A stretch of 64,000 bases of DNA from NCBI GenBank assembly GCA_016219015.1, contig JACRCL010000006.1, positions 1 to 64,000 of the forward strand. Reading direction: 5' to 3'. The notes under the pieces were generated by a model. That model worked only from the letters and a program-made list of their open reading frames with translations, was not told the DNA's origin and did no database searches. The stretch comes from Deltaproteobacteria bacterium (GTDB lineage Bacteria; Desulfobacterota; GWC2-55-46). Below are positions 50,112 through 58,991 of this stretch, in pieces. The translations under genes and the position numbers were made by a program. How positions within the stretch are numbered: the stretch's first letter is position 1; each line of letters begins with the position of its first letter.

Positions 50112-52691
50112 ATGGCAGAGAAATACGACCACAGCTCCATAGAGGCGCGCTGGCAGTCGGTCTGGGAAAATAAGAAGGCCTTTTCAACGTCGGGGGACAG
50201 GAAGGAGAAATACTACGTCCTCGAGATGTTCCCTTACCCATCCGGCAAGATACATATGGGCCATGTGAGGAACTACTCCATCGGGGACGTGGTGGCGAGG
50301 TTCCTCATGATGAGGGGCAGGAACGTGCTGCACCCCATGGGCTGGGACTCCTTCGGCCTGCCTGCCGAGAACGCCGCCATACAGCACAATATCCACCCCG
50401 CCAAGTGGACCTACGAGAACATCGAGAACATGAAAAGGCAGCTCAAGAGGATGGGCTTCAGCTACGACTGGGACAGGGAGGTGGCCACCTGCAAGCCCGA
50501 GTATTACAGGTGGAACCAGTGGCTCTTCCTGAAGCTCCTTGAAAAGGGGCTCGCCTACAAGAAGCGTTCTTCCGTCAACTGGTGCCCCGGGTGCGCCACG
50601 GTGCTCGCCAACGAACAGGTCGAGGAGGGGCGCTGCTGGAGGTGCGATTCCACCGTGGAGATAAAGGACCTTGAGCAGTGGTTCCTGAAGATTACCGCTT
50701 ACGCCGAAGAGCTCCTTGACCATACATACAAAATGCCCGGCTGGCCCGAGAGGGTCTTGATAATGCAGCGGAACTGGATAGGCAAAAGCGTCGGGGCCGA
50801 GGTCAACTTTAAAGTCGACGGCTCCGATGATGCCATCAAAATATTCACCACGAGGCCCGACACGCTCTACGGCGTCACCTTCATGAGCCTTGCCGTGGGG
50901 CACCCTGTCATCCCCGCGATAACCGCGCCGGAGAGGCGCGAAGAGGTCGAAAGGTTTACCGCAAAGGCAAGGGCCGAGTCAAAGGCGAGGGGGGTTGAAG
51001 AAATAGTGAAGGAAGGCGTCTTTACCGGGGCCTACTGCGTGAACCCGCTCACCGGCGGGAAGGTCCCGGTCTACGTCGCTAACTTCGTCCTCATGGAGTA
51101 CGGCACCGGCGCTGTAATGGCCGTCCCCGCCCATGACCAGAGGGACTTCGAGTTCGCGCGGGCCTACAAGCTCCCGGTGCGGGTCGTGATAAACCCGCCC
51201 GGAAAGACGCTCGACCCCGTTGAGATGGAAGAGGCGTATGTCGATGAGGGGATCATGGCAAACTCCGGGCCTTTCGACGGCCTTCAGAACACGGCCGCCA
51301 TGGACGCAATTATAGACCTGCTGGAAGAGACCGGGGCGGGCAAGAGGTCGATAAACTACAAGCTCAGGGACTGGGGGATATCGAGGCAGAGGTACTGGGG
51401 CTGCCCGATACCGGTTATATACTGCGATAAATGCGGGACAGTGCCAGCGCCTTACGAGGAACTGCCCGTGATACTCCCGGAGAACGTAAAGCTTACAGGC
51501 AAGGGGCTCTCCCCCCTTGCCGGGGCCGAAGATTTCGTAACAGTGGACTGTCCCCGGTGCGGGGGGAAGGCCCGGCGGGAGACGGATACCATGGATACCT
51601 TCGTAGATTCGTCGTGGTATTTCCTGCGCTACGTCTCGCCGAAAGAAGATAGGCTGCCGTTCAAAAAGGACGAGGCCGCCTACTGGATGCCGGTAGACCA
51701 GTATATCGGCGGGATAGAGCACGCGGTCCTGCACCTGCTTTACGCGAGGTTCTTTACGAAGGCTCTACGTGACCTGGGCCTCCACGGCTCAGACGAGCCT
51801 TTCAAGAACTTACTTACGCAGGGCATGGTCTGCAAGGAGATATTGAAGTGCCCCGAGCACGGCTACCTCTACCCCGAGGAGGTAAAGGACAACAAGTGCG
51901 TCTTTTGCGGCAAGGCGGTGGAGGCGGGCGCGGTAGAGAAGATGTCCAAGTCCAAGAAGAACGTGGTGGACCCGGATAAGATAATAGAGAGGTACGGGGC
52001 CGATACCACGAGGATGTTCTCGCTCTTTGCCGCGCCCCCCGAGAAGGACCTCGACTGGAGCGAGGAAGGGGTCGAGGGGTCGTACAGGTTCCTTGGCAGG
52101 GTATGGAGGCTCGTGACCGAGAACCTTGACGCCCTTATGGGGACGCAGGCCTATGATGCTTCCAGTGACGGCGCGCTCGAAGGCGCGCTAAAAGACCTCC
52201 ATCAGCAGACCCACAGGACTATAAAGAAGGTTACGCAGGACATAGAGGAGCGGTTCCACTTCAATACCGCCATTAGCTCCATAATGGAGCTTGTAAATAC
52301 CCTATACCAGCTCCAGAGCGGGAGCGATTTAAAGACCGATATCGGGCGGAAGGCATTCAGGGAGGCCGTCGAGGCTGTCGTCCTCCTCCTTTCTCCCTTT
52401 GCCCCGCATATATCGGAAGAGCTCTGGGAAAGGCTCGGCAACGCCGCCCCGGTCTACGAAACCCCCTGGCCGTACTTAAGGGAGGACGCGCTGGCCAGGG
52501 AAGAGGTCACCCTTATCATCCAGATAAACGGCAAGGTCAGGAGCAAGGTGACCGTGCCGGTGGACGCCCCCGAGGAAGCGGTAAGGGAGGCCGTCATGAA
52601 GGACGACAAGACGAACGAGTGGATAAAGGGCAAGGAAATCAAGAAGTTCGTCTACGTGCCCAACAAGATAGTCAACATGGTGGTGGCGTGA
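50112..52691 (+). CDS. leuS: Leucyl-tRNA synthetase
   Basis: The 859-residue class I synthetase has HMGH (residues 48-51 in [12 protein letters not shown]), the editing domain (about 220-415) with [15 protein letters not shown], zinc-type cysteine pairs (CDKCG and CPRCGG), and KMSKSKKN near residue 620. Start at ATG 50112; a TTG directly before it is in frame. GAGGGC lies 5 to 10 bases upstream. lptE overlaps its stop by four bases (GTGA). Confidence 0.97.
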   Translation: MAEKYDHSSIEARWQSVWENKKAFSTSGDRKEKYYVLEMFPYPSGKIHMGHVRNYSIGDVVARFLMMRGRNVLHPMGWDSFGLPAENAAIQHNIHPAKWTYENIENMKRQLKRMGFSYDWDREVATCKPEYYRWNQWLFLKLLEKGLAYKKRSSVNWCPGCATVLANEQVEEGRCWRCDSTVEIKDLEQWFLKITAYAEELLDHTYKMPGWPERVLIMQRNWIGKSVGAEVNFKVDGSDDAIKIFTTRPDTLYGVTFMSLAVGHPVIPAITAPERREEVERFTAKARAESKARGVEEIVKEGVFTGAYCVNPLTGGKVPVYVANFVLMEYGTGAVMAVPAHDQRDFEFARAYKLPVRVVINPPGKTLDPVEMEEAYVDEGIMANSGPFDGLQNTAAMDAIIDLLEETGAGKRSINYKLRDWGISRQRYWGCPIPVIYCDKCGTVPAPYEELPVILPENVKLTGKGLSPLAGAEDFVTVDCPRCGGKARRETDTMDTFVDSSWYFLRYVSPKEDRLPFKKDEAAYWMPVDQYIGGIEHAVLHLLYARFFTKALRDLGLHGSDEPFKNLLTQGMVCKEILKCPEHGYLYPEEVKDNKCVFCGKAVEAGAVEKMSKSKKNVVDPDKIIERYGADTTRMFSLFAAPPEKDLDWSEEGVEGSYRFLGRVWRLVTENLDALMGTQAYDASSDGALEGALKDLHQQTHRTIKKVTQDIEERFHFNTAISSIMELVNTLYQLQSGSDLKTDIGRKAFREAVEAVVLLLSPFAPHISEELWERLGNAAPVYETPWPYLREDALAREEVTLIIQINGKVRSKVTVPVDAPEEAVREAVMKDDKTNEWIKGKEIKKFVYVPNKIVNMVVA

Positions 52692-53191
52692 GGATAAACC
52701 GTTCCATATTGCTCGTATTGCTCCTTGTCTTTTCGGGGTGCGGGTATCACATCGCGGGCAGGGGCGGCAAGATGCCGGGTGGCATCACGTCGCTTTCCAT
52801 ACCGGTATTCACGAACAACACCGCGAAGCCCGACATAGAGGCCCCGGTGACATCGGCCTTCGTGAACGAGTTCGTCAACACCGTCGTCGTAAAGGACAAG
52901 GGGGACGCGGTCATGAGCGGCGTCATAAAGTCCTACAGCCTCACGGCGGTATCCTACACGAAGAGCGACGTGAACCAGGAGTACAGGCTTGCGGTCGTCA
53001 TGTCCGTCAAGATCGTGCGGCAGGGCACGGGTGAGGTCCTCTGGGAGGACGACAATGTGATCGATACCGAGGACTTTACCGTAAATATCGGTAACGTCAC
53101 GGCCACGAAAGAGGCCGAAGACGAGGCATTGAAGAAGATATCAAGGGACACGGCGAGGGCGATAAAGGAAAGGATAGTCAACGACTTCTGA
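52688..53191 (+). CDS. lptE: LPS assembly lipoprotein LptE
   Basis: LptE plugs LptD in the outer membrane and helps deliver lipopolysaccharide to the surface. The 167-residue protein has a lipobox LVFSGC at Cys18, followed by GYHIAGRG and the [14 protein letters not shown] pattern of the family. I chose GTG at 52688, which overlaps the leuS stop and gives the right signal peptide; the longer frame from 52619 is only leuS in another frame. The order leuS-lptE-holA is conserved widely in Gram-negative bacteria. Confidence 0.9.
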   Translation: MRINRSILLVLLLVFSGCGYHIAGRGGKMPGGITSLSIPVFTNNTAKPDIEAPVTSAFVNEFVNTVVVKDKGDAVMSGVIKSYSLTAVSYTKSDVNQEYRLAVVMSVKIVRQGTGEVLWEDDNVIDTEDFTVNIGNVTATKEAEDEALKKISRDTARAIKERIVNDF

Positions 53192-53194
53192 CCG

Positions 53195-54148
53195 ATGCAG
53201 TTAAAGCCCGTCTACTACATATACGGCGCCGACGACTTCCTCGTCGAGGAAGAGGTAAAGGCGATAAAGGCGGAGGCCTTGAAGGGCGGGTTCGCCTCCA
53301 TGAACCTCCAGTCCTTCGAGGGCAAGGGGGTAAATGCCGCCAATGTCATTGCCGCGGCCTCGACCATGCCGGCCTTTTCGGACAGGAGGGTGGTCCTCGT
53401 GAAAGGCCAGTTGAAGGCGGCCGATGAAAAGGAGTTCATCGGGTATATAGAAGACCCCGCGCCCACGGCATGCCTCGTCTTCCTGCCGGGCTCGGAGAAG
53501 GTGAGCAGGGACTCCCAGTTCATAAAGACGCTCTCGGCGCGGGGGTACCTGAAGGAGTGCAAGAGGCTCAACGACGCCGAGCTTGTCCTCTGGTCGAAGA
53601 AAGAGGCGAAGAGGCAGGGCAAGGAGATATCCGACAACGCGGCCCGTAAACTGGTGGAGGCGGCCGGTACCCGGCTCAGGGACGTAAAGGCCGAGCTCGA
53701 TAAGCTCGTGCTGTACGCGGGCGACAACCCCTCGATAACCGAGGCCGACGTTGAGGACTCCGGTCTCGACTGCCGGGAAGAGACTATATTCGGCCTATCC
53801 GACGCCATCGGCTCAAAGGACCTCAAGAAGGCGCTCAAGATATACGACAAGGTCTCGTCCGAAGAGCCCGTAAAGGTCCTCGGGGCGATAGCGAGGCAGA
53901 TAAGGATACTGTTACGGATAAAGGCATATATAAGGAAGGGTATGCCGGGGCAGAAGATAATCCAGCTCCTCGGGCTTTTCCCAAAATACGCGGACGAATA
54001 CATAAGAAGGAGCAGGAAGTTCTCGGAGCCGGAGCTTAAAAAGGCGGTCGAAAGGCTCTCTGCGGCCGATACGGACCTGAAGACAGGCCGCGTCCCCGTG
54101 GCCCTTGTGCTGCCGCGCCTCATAATGGAGCTATGCGGGCAGGGGTAA
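53195..54148 (+). CDS. holA: DNA polymerase III delta subunit
   Basis: HolA opens the sliding clamp in the clamp loader. The 317-residue protein has the N-terminal YYIYGADDFLVEEEVKAIK segment, the divergent AAA+ domains without a functional Walker A, and the C-terminal helical collar (VKVLGAIARQIRILLRIK and LPRLIMELC). It starts 3 bases after lptE and is followed by a bidirectional terminator. Confidence 0.93.
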   Translation: MQLKPVYYIYGADDFLVEEEVKAIKAEALKGGFASMNLQSFEGKGVNAANVIAAASTMPAFSDRRVVLVKGQLKAADEKEFIGYIEDPAPTACLVFLPGSEKVSRDSQFIKTLSARGYLKECKRLNDAELVLWSKKEAKRQGKEISDNAARKLVEAAGTRLRDVKAELDKLVLYAGDNPSITEADVEDSGLDCREETIFGLSDAIGSKDLKKALKIYDKVSSEEPVKVLGAIARQIRILLRIKAYIRKGMPGQKIIQLLGLFPKYADEYIRRSRKFSEPELKKAVERLSAADTDLKTGRVPVALVLPRLIMELCGQG

Positions 54149-54199
54149 AGCAAAACCCGAAAGGAAACCGCCGTTCTTCAACTATCTTGAAACAAAAAA

Positions 54200-54236
54200 C
54201 CCCTCTGCCTTTTCAGGCAGAGGGGTTTTGTTTTTG
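54200..54236. terminator. Bidirectional terminator between holA and rpsT
   Basis: CCCCTCTGCC (54200-54209) pairs perfectly with GGCAGAGGGG (54216-54225). It is followed by TTTTGTTTTT on the plus strand and preceded by AAACAAAAAA, so it can end both holA and rpsT transcripts. Confidence 0.92.
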
Positions 54237-54251
54237 CCGGGCTTTAGGTCC

Positions 54252-54521
54252 TTACTTCGCCTTTACCGCGTTTACGGCTGAGGTAAGGCGGGATACCTTC
54301 CTTGAGGCGTTATTCCTGTGGAGCACGCCCTTCGATACCGCGCCGTCGAGGACTGACACTGCGGTCGTAAGAGATGCCTTGGCGTCTTCGGCCTTGCCGG
54401 ATGAGATGGCCTCGGTCACCTTCTTTACCGCTGTCCTTATCGTCGATTTTATGGAGGTGTTCCTCTCCCTCCTTTTTTTGCTCTGCCTGTGCCTCTTTAT
54501 CGCTGATTTATGGTTGGCCAA
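54252..54521 (-). CDS. rpsT: 30S ribosomal protein S20
   Basis: The 89-residue basic protein begins MANHKSAIKRHRQSKKRRER and continues with the three-helix pattern of S20 (SIKSTIRTAVKKV, LTTAVSVLDGAVSKGVLHRNNASRK). AGGGAGGAT stands ahead of the start on the minus strand. It has its own promoter (54626-54654) and terminator, so it is a single-gene unit, as in many bacteria. Confidence 0.97.
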   Translation of the reverse strand: MANHKSAIKRHRQSKKRRERNTSIKSTIRTAVKKVTEAISSGKAEDAKASLTTAVSVLDGAVSKGVLHRNNASRKVSRLTSAVNAVKAK

Positions 54522-54625
54522 TCTTGAATCCTCCCTGCTTTTGAATTAAATTCTGCTACCTTTTGAATTTTGAATTATGTTAATCTATCAAGTCAGCTTG
54601 TCAGGGGAACCCTGCCAAAAGTAAA

Positions 54626-54654
54626 ATATTATTCTTTTTTGCCGCGTTTGTCAA
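54626..54654 (-). promoter_or_regulatory. Strong sigma70 promoter for rpsT
   Basis: On the minus strand TTGACA (54654-54649) and TAATAT (54631-54626) are separated by 17 bases. The predicted leader is roughly 100 bases long. The -35 lies only 14 bases from the divergent murJ start. Confidence 0.8.
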
Positions 54655-54667
54655 GTCCTAAGGGGTC

Positions 54668-56233
54668 ATGGCTGAAAAAGTCTCCCACGAAAGAAAGATA
54701 ACCGGCGCCGCCTCGATAGTGGGGGCGGCAACGGTATTGAGCAGGATACTCGGCTACGTGAGGGACGCCGCCGTGGCCTATGTCTTCGGGGCCGGGCTCT
54801 ACTCGGACGCTTTTTTCATGGCCTTCAGGATCGCCAACCTCTTAAGGAGGCTCGTGGGCGAGGGGGCCCTCACTTCCTCCTTCATCCCGATATTCACCGA
54901 GGAGATGAACCAGCGCTCCAAGGAGTCTATCCGCAGCCTCGTATCGAGCGTCTTTACCCTTTTAACCATAGCGCTCATCGTCCTTACAGCCCTCGGGATG
55001 ATCTTCTCGAAAGAGATAGTATGGGTGATGTCCCCGGGCTTTGCCTCTGACCCGGAGAAGTTCAGGATAACCGTAAACCTTACGATGTTCATGTTCCCCT
55101 ACATGGTCTTCATAGGGCTTATGGCCATAGCCATGGGGGTATTGAACTCGTACAGGCACTTTACGGCCCCGGCGCTTTCGCCGGTTTTTTTCAACATCGT
55201 CATGATAGTCTGCCTGTTCGCCCTTGTCCCGTTCCTTGCCACCCCCGTGTACGCCCTTGCCATCGGGGTCCTTTTCGGAGGGTTCGCGCAGTTCGCGCTG
55301 CAGCTGCCGTACCTCAAGAGGTACGGCATGGTCCCGAGGCCGCTGTTCCATATAGACCCGGCCATAAAGAAGATATTGGTCTTGATGGGCCCGGCGGCCT
55401 TCGGGGTGGGGGTCTACCAGCTGAACATCTTCGTAACTCTCTGGTTCTCGTCCCAGCTCGCGCAGGGGAGCGTTTCCTACCTCTACTACGCCGGAAGGCT
55501 CATGGAGCTGCCCCTCGGGATATTCGGGGTGGCGGTATCCACGGCCGTGCTGCCGAGCCTTTCGGAGCACGCGGCCAAAAACGAATGGGACGAGTTCAGG
55601 GGGTCGCTCTCTTTCGCGGTGAGGATAGTGAACTTCGTGACGATACCGGCCACGGTCGGCCTTCTGGTCCTGAGCTACCCCATAGTGGACGTGCTCTTCA
55701 GGCGCGGGGAGTTCGGGGACGCGGCCTTAAACGGCACGGCGGTCGCGCTCCTTTACTACGCCGTAGGGCTGGTGCCGGTGTCGATATCCCGGATAATCAC
55801 GTCCGTCTTCTACTCCCTCAAGGACACGGCCACCCCGGTGTGGGTAGCCTTGGTGTCGTTCGTCTTCAACGTCATATTCTGCTTCGCGCTCATCGGCCCC
55901 CTCGGCCACGGGGGCCTCGCGCTGGCGACTTCGCTCTCTTCGATAATAAACGTGGCGTTCCTCTTTATAGTCTTACGGAAGAAGTACGGGAGGTTCGGCG
56001 GAAGATTTATCCTCTCATCCTCCATAAGGTCGACCGCGGCCTCCATTATAATGGGCGGGGTCATATACCTCATCATGTTCAGGTCGGGCTTCGCCGCACA
56101 TTCGGTCGCGATGAGGACAATGATAATCGGCGGGTGCCTCACGGCAGGTTTCGTAACTTACGTCATCGCGGCGAAATTCATGCGCGTGCAGGAAATAACG
56201 TTTTTAAAGGGGATTTTAAGGAAAGGCGGCTAA
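54668..56233 (+). CDS. murJ: Lipid II flippase MurJ
   Basis: MurJ moves lipid II across the inner membrane in peptidoglycan synthesis. The 521-residue protein has about 14 hydrophobic spans and the conserved early segments SRILGYVRDAAVAYVFGAG and DAFFMAFRIANLLRRLVGEGALTSSF (in parts), with the key Arg and Glu residues of MurJ/MviN. TAAGGGG is just before the ATG. It is divergent from rpsT. Confidence 0.95.
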   Translation: MAEKVSHERKITGAASIVGAATVLSRILGYVRDAAVAYVFGAGLYSDAFFMAFRIANLLRRLVGEGALTSSFIPIFTEEMNQRSKESIRSLVSSVFTLLTIALIVLTALGMIFSKEIVWVMSPGFASDPEKFRITVNLTMFMFPYMVFIGLMAIAMGVLNSYRHFTAPALSPVFFNIVMIVCLFALVPFLATPVYALAIGVLFGGFAQFALQLPYLKRYGMVPRPLFHIDPAIKKILVLMGPAAFGVGVYQLNIFVTLWFSSQLAQGSVSYLYYAGRLMELPLGIFGVAVSTAVLPSLSEHAAKNEWDEFRGSLSFAVRIVNFVTIPATVGLLVLSYPIVDVLFRRGEFGDAALNGTAVALLYYAVGLVPVSISRIITSVFYSLKDTATPVWVALVSFVFNVIFCFALIGPLGHGGLALATSLSSIINVAFLFIVLRKKYGRFGGRFILSSSIRSTAASIIMGGVIYLIMFRSGFAAHSVAMRTMIIGGCLTAGFVTYVIAAKFMRVQEITFLKGILRKGG

Positions 56234-56286
56234 AAGACGGCATTTTGATAAGTGCGCCTAAAGGGGCTAAAGTCTTGTTTTTGAAA

Positions 56287-56385
56287 GCTAATTTGCTGGT
56301 TAAAAATTAGGCAAATTAGCGGAACCCCATGGATTACGGCGAAGCTGAATTTTGCATCTGGCGGGTTTTCAACAAGTTATCCACA
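56287..56385. promoter_or_regulatory. Inverted repeat and perfect DnaA box between murJ and mazG
   Basis: GCTAATTTG (56287-56295) and CAAATTAGC (56312-56320) form a 9-bp inverted repeat around an AT-rich 16-base centre. TTATCCACA (56377-56385) matches the DnaA box consensus exactly. Only one such box is visible, so there is no replication origin here by this evidence. The region is the 187-base gap between convergent murJ and mazG. Confidence 0.4.
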
Positions 56386-56420
56386 ACTGATGGGGACATC
56401 TCCAGAAGAGCTTGGTTTCG

Positions 56421-57212
56421 CTACTTTTTTTCCCGGGCCTTCGCTTCCTGCCAGAGCCGCTCCATTTCCTCTATCGGCGTTGCCGAAAGGTCGCCGCCTT
56501 TGTCCGCCACATTCCTCTCGATGAAGTGGAAGCGGTTGATGAACTTGCCGATTGTTTTTCTGAGCGCGTCCTCGGGGTTCACTTCGTAAAATCTCGAAAC
56601 ATTCACTATCGTGAAAAGTATGTCCCCCAATTCCTCCTCAATGCCCTCCGGGTTTTTCTTCAGCACCTCGTTACGGAACTCAGCGAGTTCTTCGGCCAGC
56701 TTATCGAAGACCTCGTTGACGTCCTTCCAGTCGAACCCGGCCTTCGCGGCCTTCTGCGTCACCTTGTGCGCGCGCAGCAGCGCCGGCAGGACCTCCGGGA
56801 TGCCGGATAGGTAGCCTTCGCCCTTGTCTTCCTTCTTTTCCTTCTCTTCCTTCTTTATCTCGGCCCAGTGCTTCAGGACCTCTTCAGAGGTCTCGGCCTT
56901 CCTGTCCCCGAATACATGGGGGTGGCGTCTTACCATCTTCTCGAAGGACTCGTCGATCACATCGTTGATGTCGAACTGCCCGGCCTCGCTCGCTATCCGG
57001 CTCACGAAGATGACCTGGAAAAGCAGGTCCCCAAGCTCCTCCCTTATGGCCTCCGGGGAGCCGGAGTCTATGGCCGATACGACCTCGTAGGCCTCCTCTA
57101 TAATGAAGGGCACGAGTGTGCCGAGGGTCTGCTCCCTGTCCCACGGGCAGCCCTTCGGGCCCCTCAGGCGCTCCATGAGGGCGGTAAGTTTTTCGAGTTC
57201 AGGCCTTTTCAT
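56421..57212 (-). CDS. mazG: Nucleoside triphosphate pyrophosphohydrolase MazG
   Basis: MazG hydrolyses nucleoside triphosphates to monophosphates. The 263-residue protein has two MazG domains: the first with LRGPKGCPWDREQT, then EEAYEVVSAI and EELGDLLFQVIF (about 15-80), the second with KDVNEVFDKLAEELAEFR and EELGDILFTIVNVSR (about 165-215), as in E. coli. It is last in the minus-strand unit with mobB and mobA, 46 bases after mobA. Confidence 0.95.
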   Translation of the reverse strand: MKRPELEKLTALMERLRGPKGCPWDREQTLGTLVPFIIEEAYEVVSAIDSGSPEAIREELGDLLFQVIFVSRIASEAGQFDINDVIDESFEKMVRRHPHVFGDRKAETSEEVLKHWAEIKKEEKEKKEDKGEGYLSGIPEVLPALLRAHKVTQKAAKAGFDWKDVNEVFDKLAEELAEFRNEVLKKNPEGIEEELGDILFTIVNVSRFYEVNPEDALRKTIGKFINRFHFIERNVADKGGDLSATPIEEMERLWQEAKAREKK

Positions 57213-57258
57213 TTTTTGTTAGCGCTCGCTTTTACAACACCAGCTATGCCGGAGGTTT

Positions 57259-57867
57259 TCAGACACCCTTGCCGCCGGGCTCATCAATGACCCTTTCCAG
57301 GTCTTCTTTTGTATTCACGTTCTCAACGGAAAGCTCGAACGGCAGCCCCCTCAAGTCTTCTTCCGTAAGCCTTTTTGCCTTTATCCTGTCGAAAAGGCCG
57401 GTTATCCTCAAGTCCCCGGCTTTTATCATCCCCTCGATTGTCCCGGCGCATCTTTTCAAGTAAACGGCATGGAGGGGGTGGAGCCTCCCTTTTATGAAGG
57501 GCACGGCCGAATCGTAACCTTCAAGGGAGCCTGCCACCCTGATTACGGTAGCGAGGTCGAGGTAAGGCATATCGCATGCCGCCACGAATACGGCGTCGGC
57601 GGTGGAATGAAAAAGGGCTGTATAGATACCGCCGAGACTGCCCGCGCCCTTGATTATGTCGGGGTAGACCGGGACGCCAAGCCCTTTATAGAGGGAGATG
57701 TCGTTGGCTATTATGTCGACTTTCCCGAACCCTTCCTTCAATACTCTTACGGCCCTTGAGATGATAGTCTCTCCGCCCGCCTTTATGAAGGCCTTGTTGA
57801 AGCCCATGCGGCTGCTTTGCCCGCCGGCGAGTATCGAGGCGGAAATGTTGAATGGTTTTAAACTCAT
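57259..57867 (-). CDS. mobA: Molybdenum cofactor guanylyltransferase MobA
   Basis: MobA attaches GMP to molybdopterin to make the bis-MGD cofactor. The 202-residue protein has the nucleotidyltransferase motif LAGGQSSRMGFNKA (13-26) and the metal-binding ACDMPYL near residue 98. It follows mobB on the same strand. The presence of mobA/mobB beside selA suggests that the genome encodes molybdenum or tungsten enzymes such as formate dehydrogenase. Confidence 0.93.
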   Translation of the reverse strand: MSLKPFNISASILAGGQSSRMGFNKAFIKAGGETIISRAVRVLKEGFGKVDIIANDISLYKGLGVPVYPDIIKGAGSLGGIYTALFHSTADAVFVAACDMPYLDLATVIRVAGSLEGYDSAVPFIKGRLHPLHAVYLKRCAGTIEGMIKAGDLRITGLFDRIKAKRLTEEDLRGLPFELSVENVNTKEDLERVIDEPGGKGV

Positions 57868-57895
57868 AGGAATTTACTTATAACGGCGGCAGGGA

Positions 57896-58543
57896 CTATT
57901 TCTTTATCTTGATCTCTATTTCCCTTGCGCCGGAGCACCCCTTGAGGCTTTTGATCATCCCTGTCACGCCGTCTTTTATGAGGTTTTCTATGAAAGGCTT
58001 CAATGCGATCGTCTTGCCGTCTACCGTAAGGTGTATCGAGGCGGGCTCCGCCTTCCTTATTATCTCTTTTTCGATGAGCCTTGCCACGCCCCTGTAATCG
58101 CCGAGCCTTAAAACCGGCAATTTCGTTTTGAGCTTCACGTCCGTCACATAGGCCATAAGGCGCCTGTCTTTCGAGCATACCGGGGTTACGGAGTTAGCCT
58201 TCCTTACGACCTCTATCTTGGGGAAGCCGGACTGCTTGAACCCTTCGGTCACCACCACGTCCACGTCCGAGAGGTACGACGATATTATCCGCTCCGGCCC
58301 CCACTCGGCCTTTACGTCCTTTATGACGGCGAACTTATCGGGGGACGAGAGGGCGACGGTGACGGCCCCGGCCTTCTTGTGCCTCCAGGAGTCCTTGCCC
58401 TCGTGGTCTATCTCGAACCCGTGGGCGTCGTGCTTTATGACCCCGACCCTGTACCCGCGTCTTTTAAGCTCGGAGATTACCTTCTCAAGGAGCGTCGTCT
58501 TGCCGCTCCCCGACCTCCCGACTATCGATACTATCGGCGCCAT
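57896..58543 (-). CDS. mobB: Molybdopterin-guanine dinucleotide biosynthesis protein MobB, with C-terminal extension
   Basis: MobB is a GTP-binding P-loop protein that assists MobA. Walker A is GRSGSGKTT (9-17), and VGVIKHDAHGFEIDHEGKDS (about 33-52) is characteristic. At 215 residues it is longer than the E. coli protein (about 170): after residue 160 comes an extra domain (SIHLTVDGKTIALKPFIENLIKD, in two parts, and EIEIKIKK) of the kind seen in several other MobB proteins. It starts 3 bases after the small lipoprotein gene and precedes mobA by 28 bases. Confidence 0.93.
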   Translation of the reverse strand: MAPIVSIVGRSGSGKTTLLEKVISELKRRGYRVGVIKHDAHGFEIDHEGKDSWRHKKAGAVTVALSSPDKFAVIKDVKAEWGPERIISSYLSDVDVVVTEGFKQSGFPKIEVVRKANSVTPVCSKDRRLMAYVTDVKLKTKLPVLRLGDYRGVARLIEKEIIRKAEPASIHLTVDGKTIALKPFIENLIKDGVTGMIKSLKGCSGAREIEIKIKK

Positions 58544-58546
58544 GCT

Positions 58547-58771
58547 CTAATTTTCAAGCTCCTTTATGGCCCGTTCCTCTTTAGCGGCCCTGTCCTCTTC
58601 CTTGCCGGCGGCGTCCCTTGCCCTGTCCGAGGACGTGGCAAGGGTCTCCCCGTACTTCCTCATTATCTCTTTCGAGGAGGGCGCGTCGCTTTTTTCCTTC
58701 GAGCACCCGGCAAAGGCGAGCGCAAAAAGCGCCGAAAGAAAGATTGCCCTGAACACACATAGCGAGCGCAT
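58547..58771 (-). CDS. Small lipoprotein whose N-terminus lies in a repeat
   Basis: A 74-residue lipoprotein with a hydrophobic segment and lipobox AFAGC (Cys23), then a charged, probably helical tail (EIMRKYGETLATSSDRARDAAGKEED in parts). I do not recognise a family. The first seven codons (MRSLCVF) are encoded by a family 3 repeat. GTG at 58756 would also give a normal signal peptide. It is first in the unit with mobB, mobA and mazG. The true start needs experimental evidence. Confidence 0.6.
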   Translation of the reverse strand: MRSLCVFRAIFLSALFALAFAGCSKEKSDAPSSKEIMRKYGETLATSSDRARDAAGKEEDRAAKEERAIKELEN

Positions 58772-58867
58772 TCCCCGCTGCTTGCAGCGGGGTTTAGCGA
58801 GCGAATCGAAATCGAAATCTTCCTTATGTGTCGAAGATTCCCCGCAGCTTGCCGCGGGGGGATTCAA
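58751..58867. repeat. Family 3 two-hairpin element, complete copy
   Basis: Begins GAACACACATAGCGAGCGCA and ends GGGGGATTCAA. Contains hairpin 1 (CCCCGCTGC-TT-GCAGCGGGG) and hairpin 2 (CCCCGCAGC-TT-GCCGCGGGG, one mismatch to the others). ACACATA near the start can pair with TATGTGT ahead of hairpin 2. Same orientation as the copies at 10990 and 63507. Confidence 0.8.
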
Positions 58868-58991
58868 TATCTTTCCCATTAAAATCAATATACTATGGCT
58901 TGGGAACGGATGTAAATATCTTTATCTCCCCCCATTACTCCCCATTGACCGGGGCTGCGGGCTGATGTAAGATTGGGGCCGAAGGACTACC

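Noticed and set aside
56341-56420. Replication origin
   Set aside because: Only one DnaA box, no box cluster, no AT-rich 13-mers and no dnaA or gyrB/recF neighbours.
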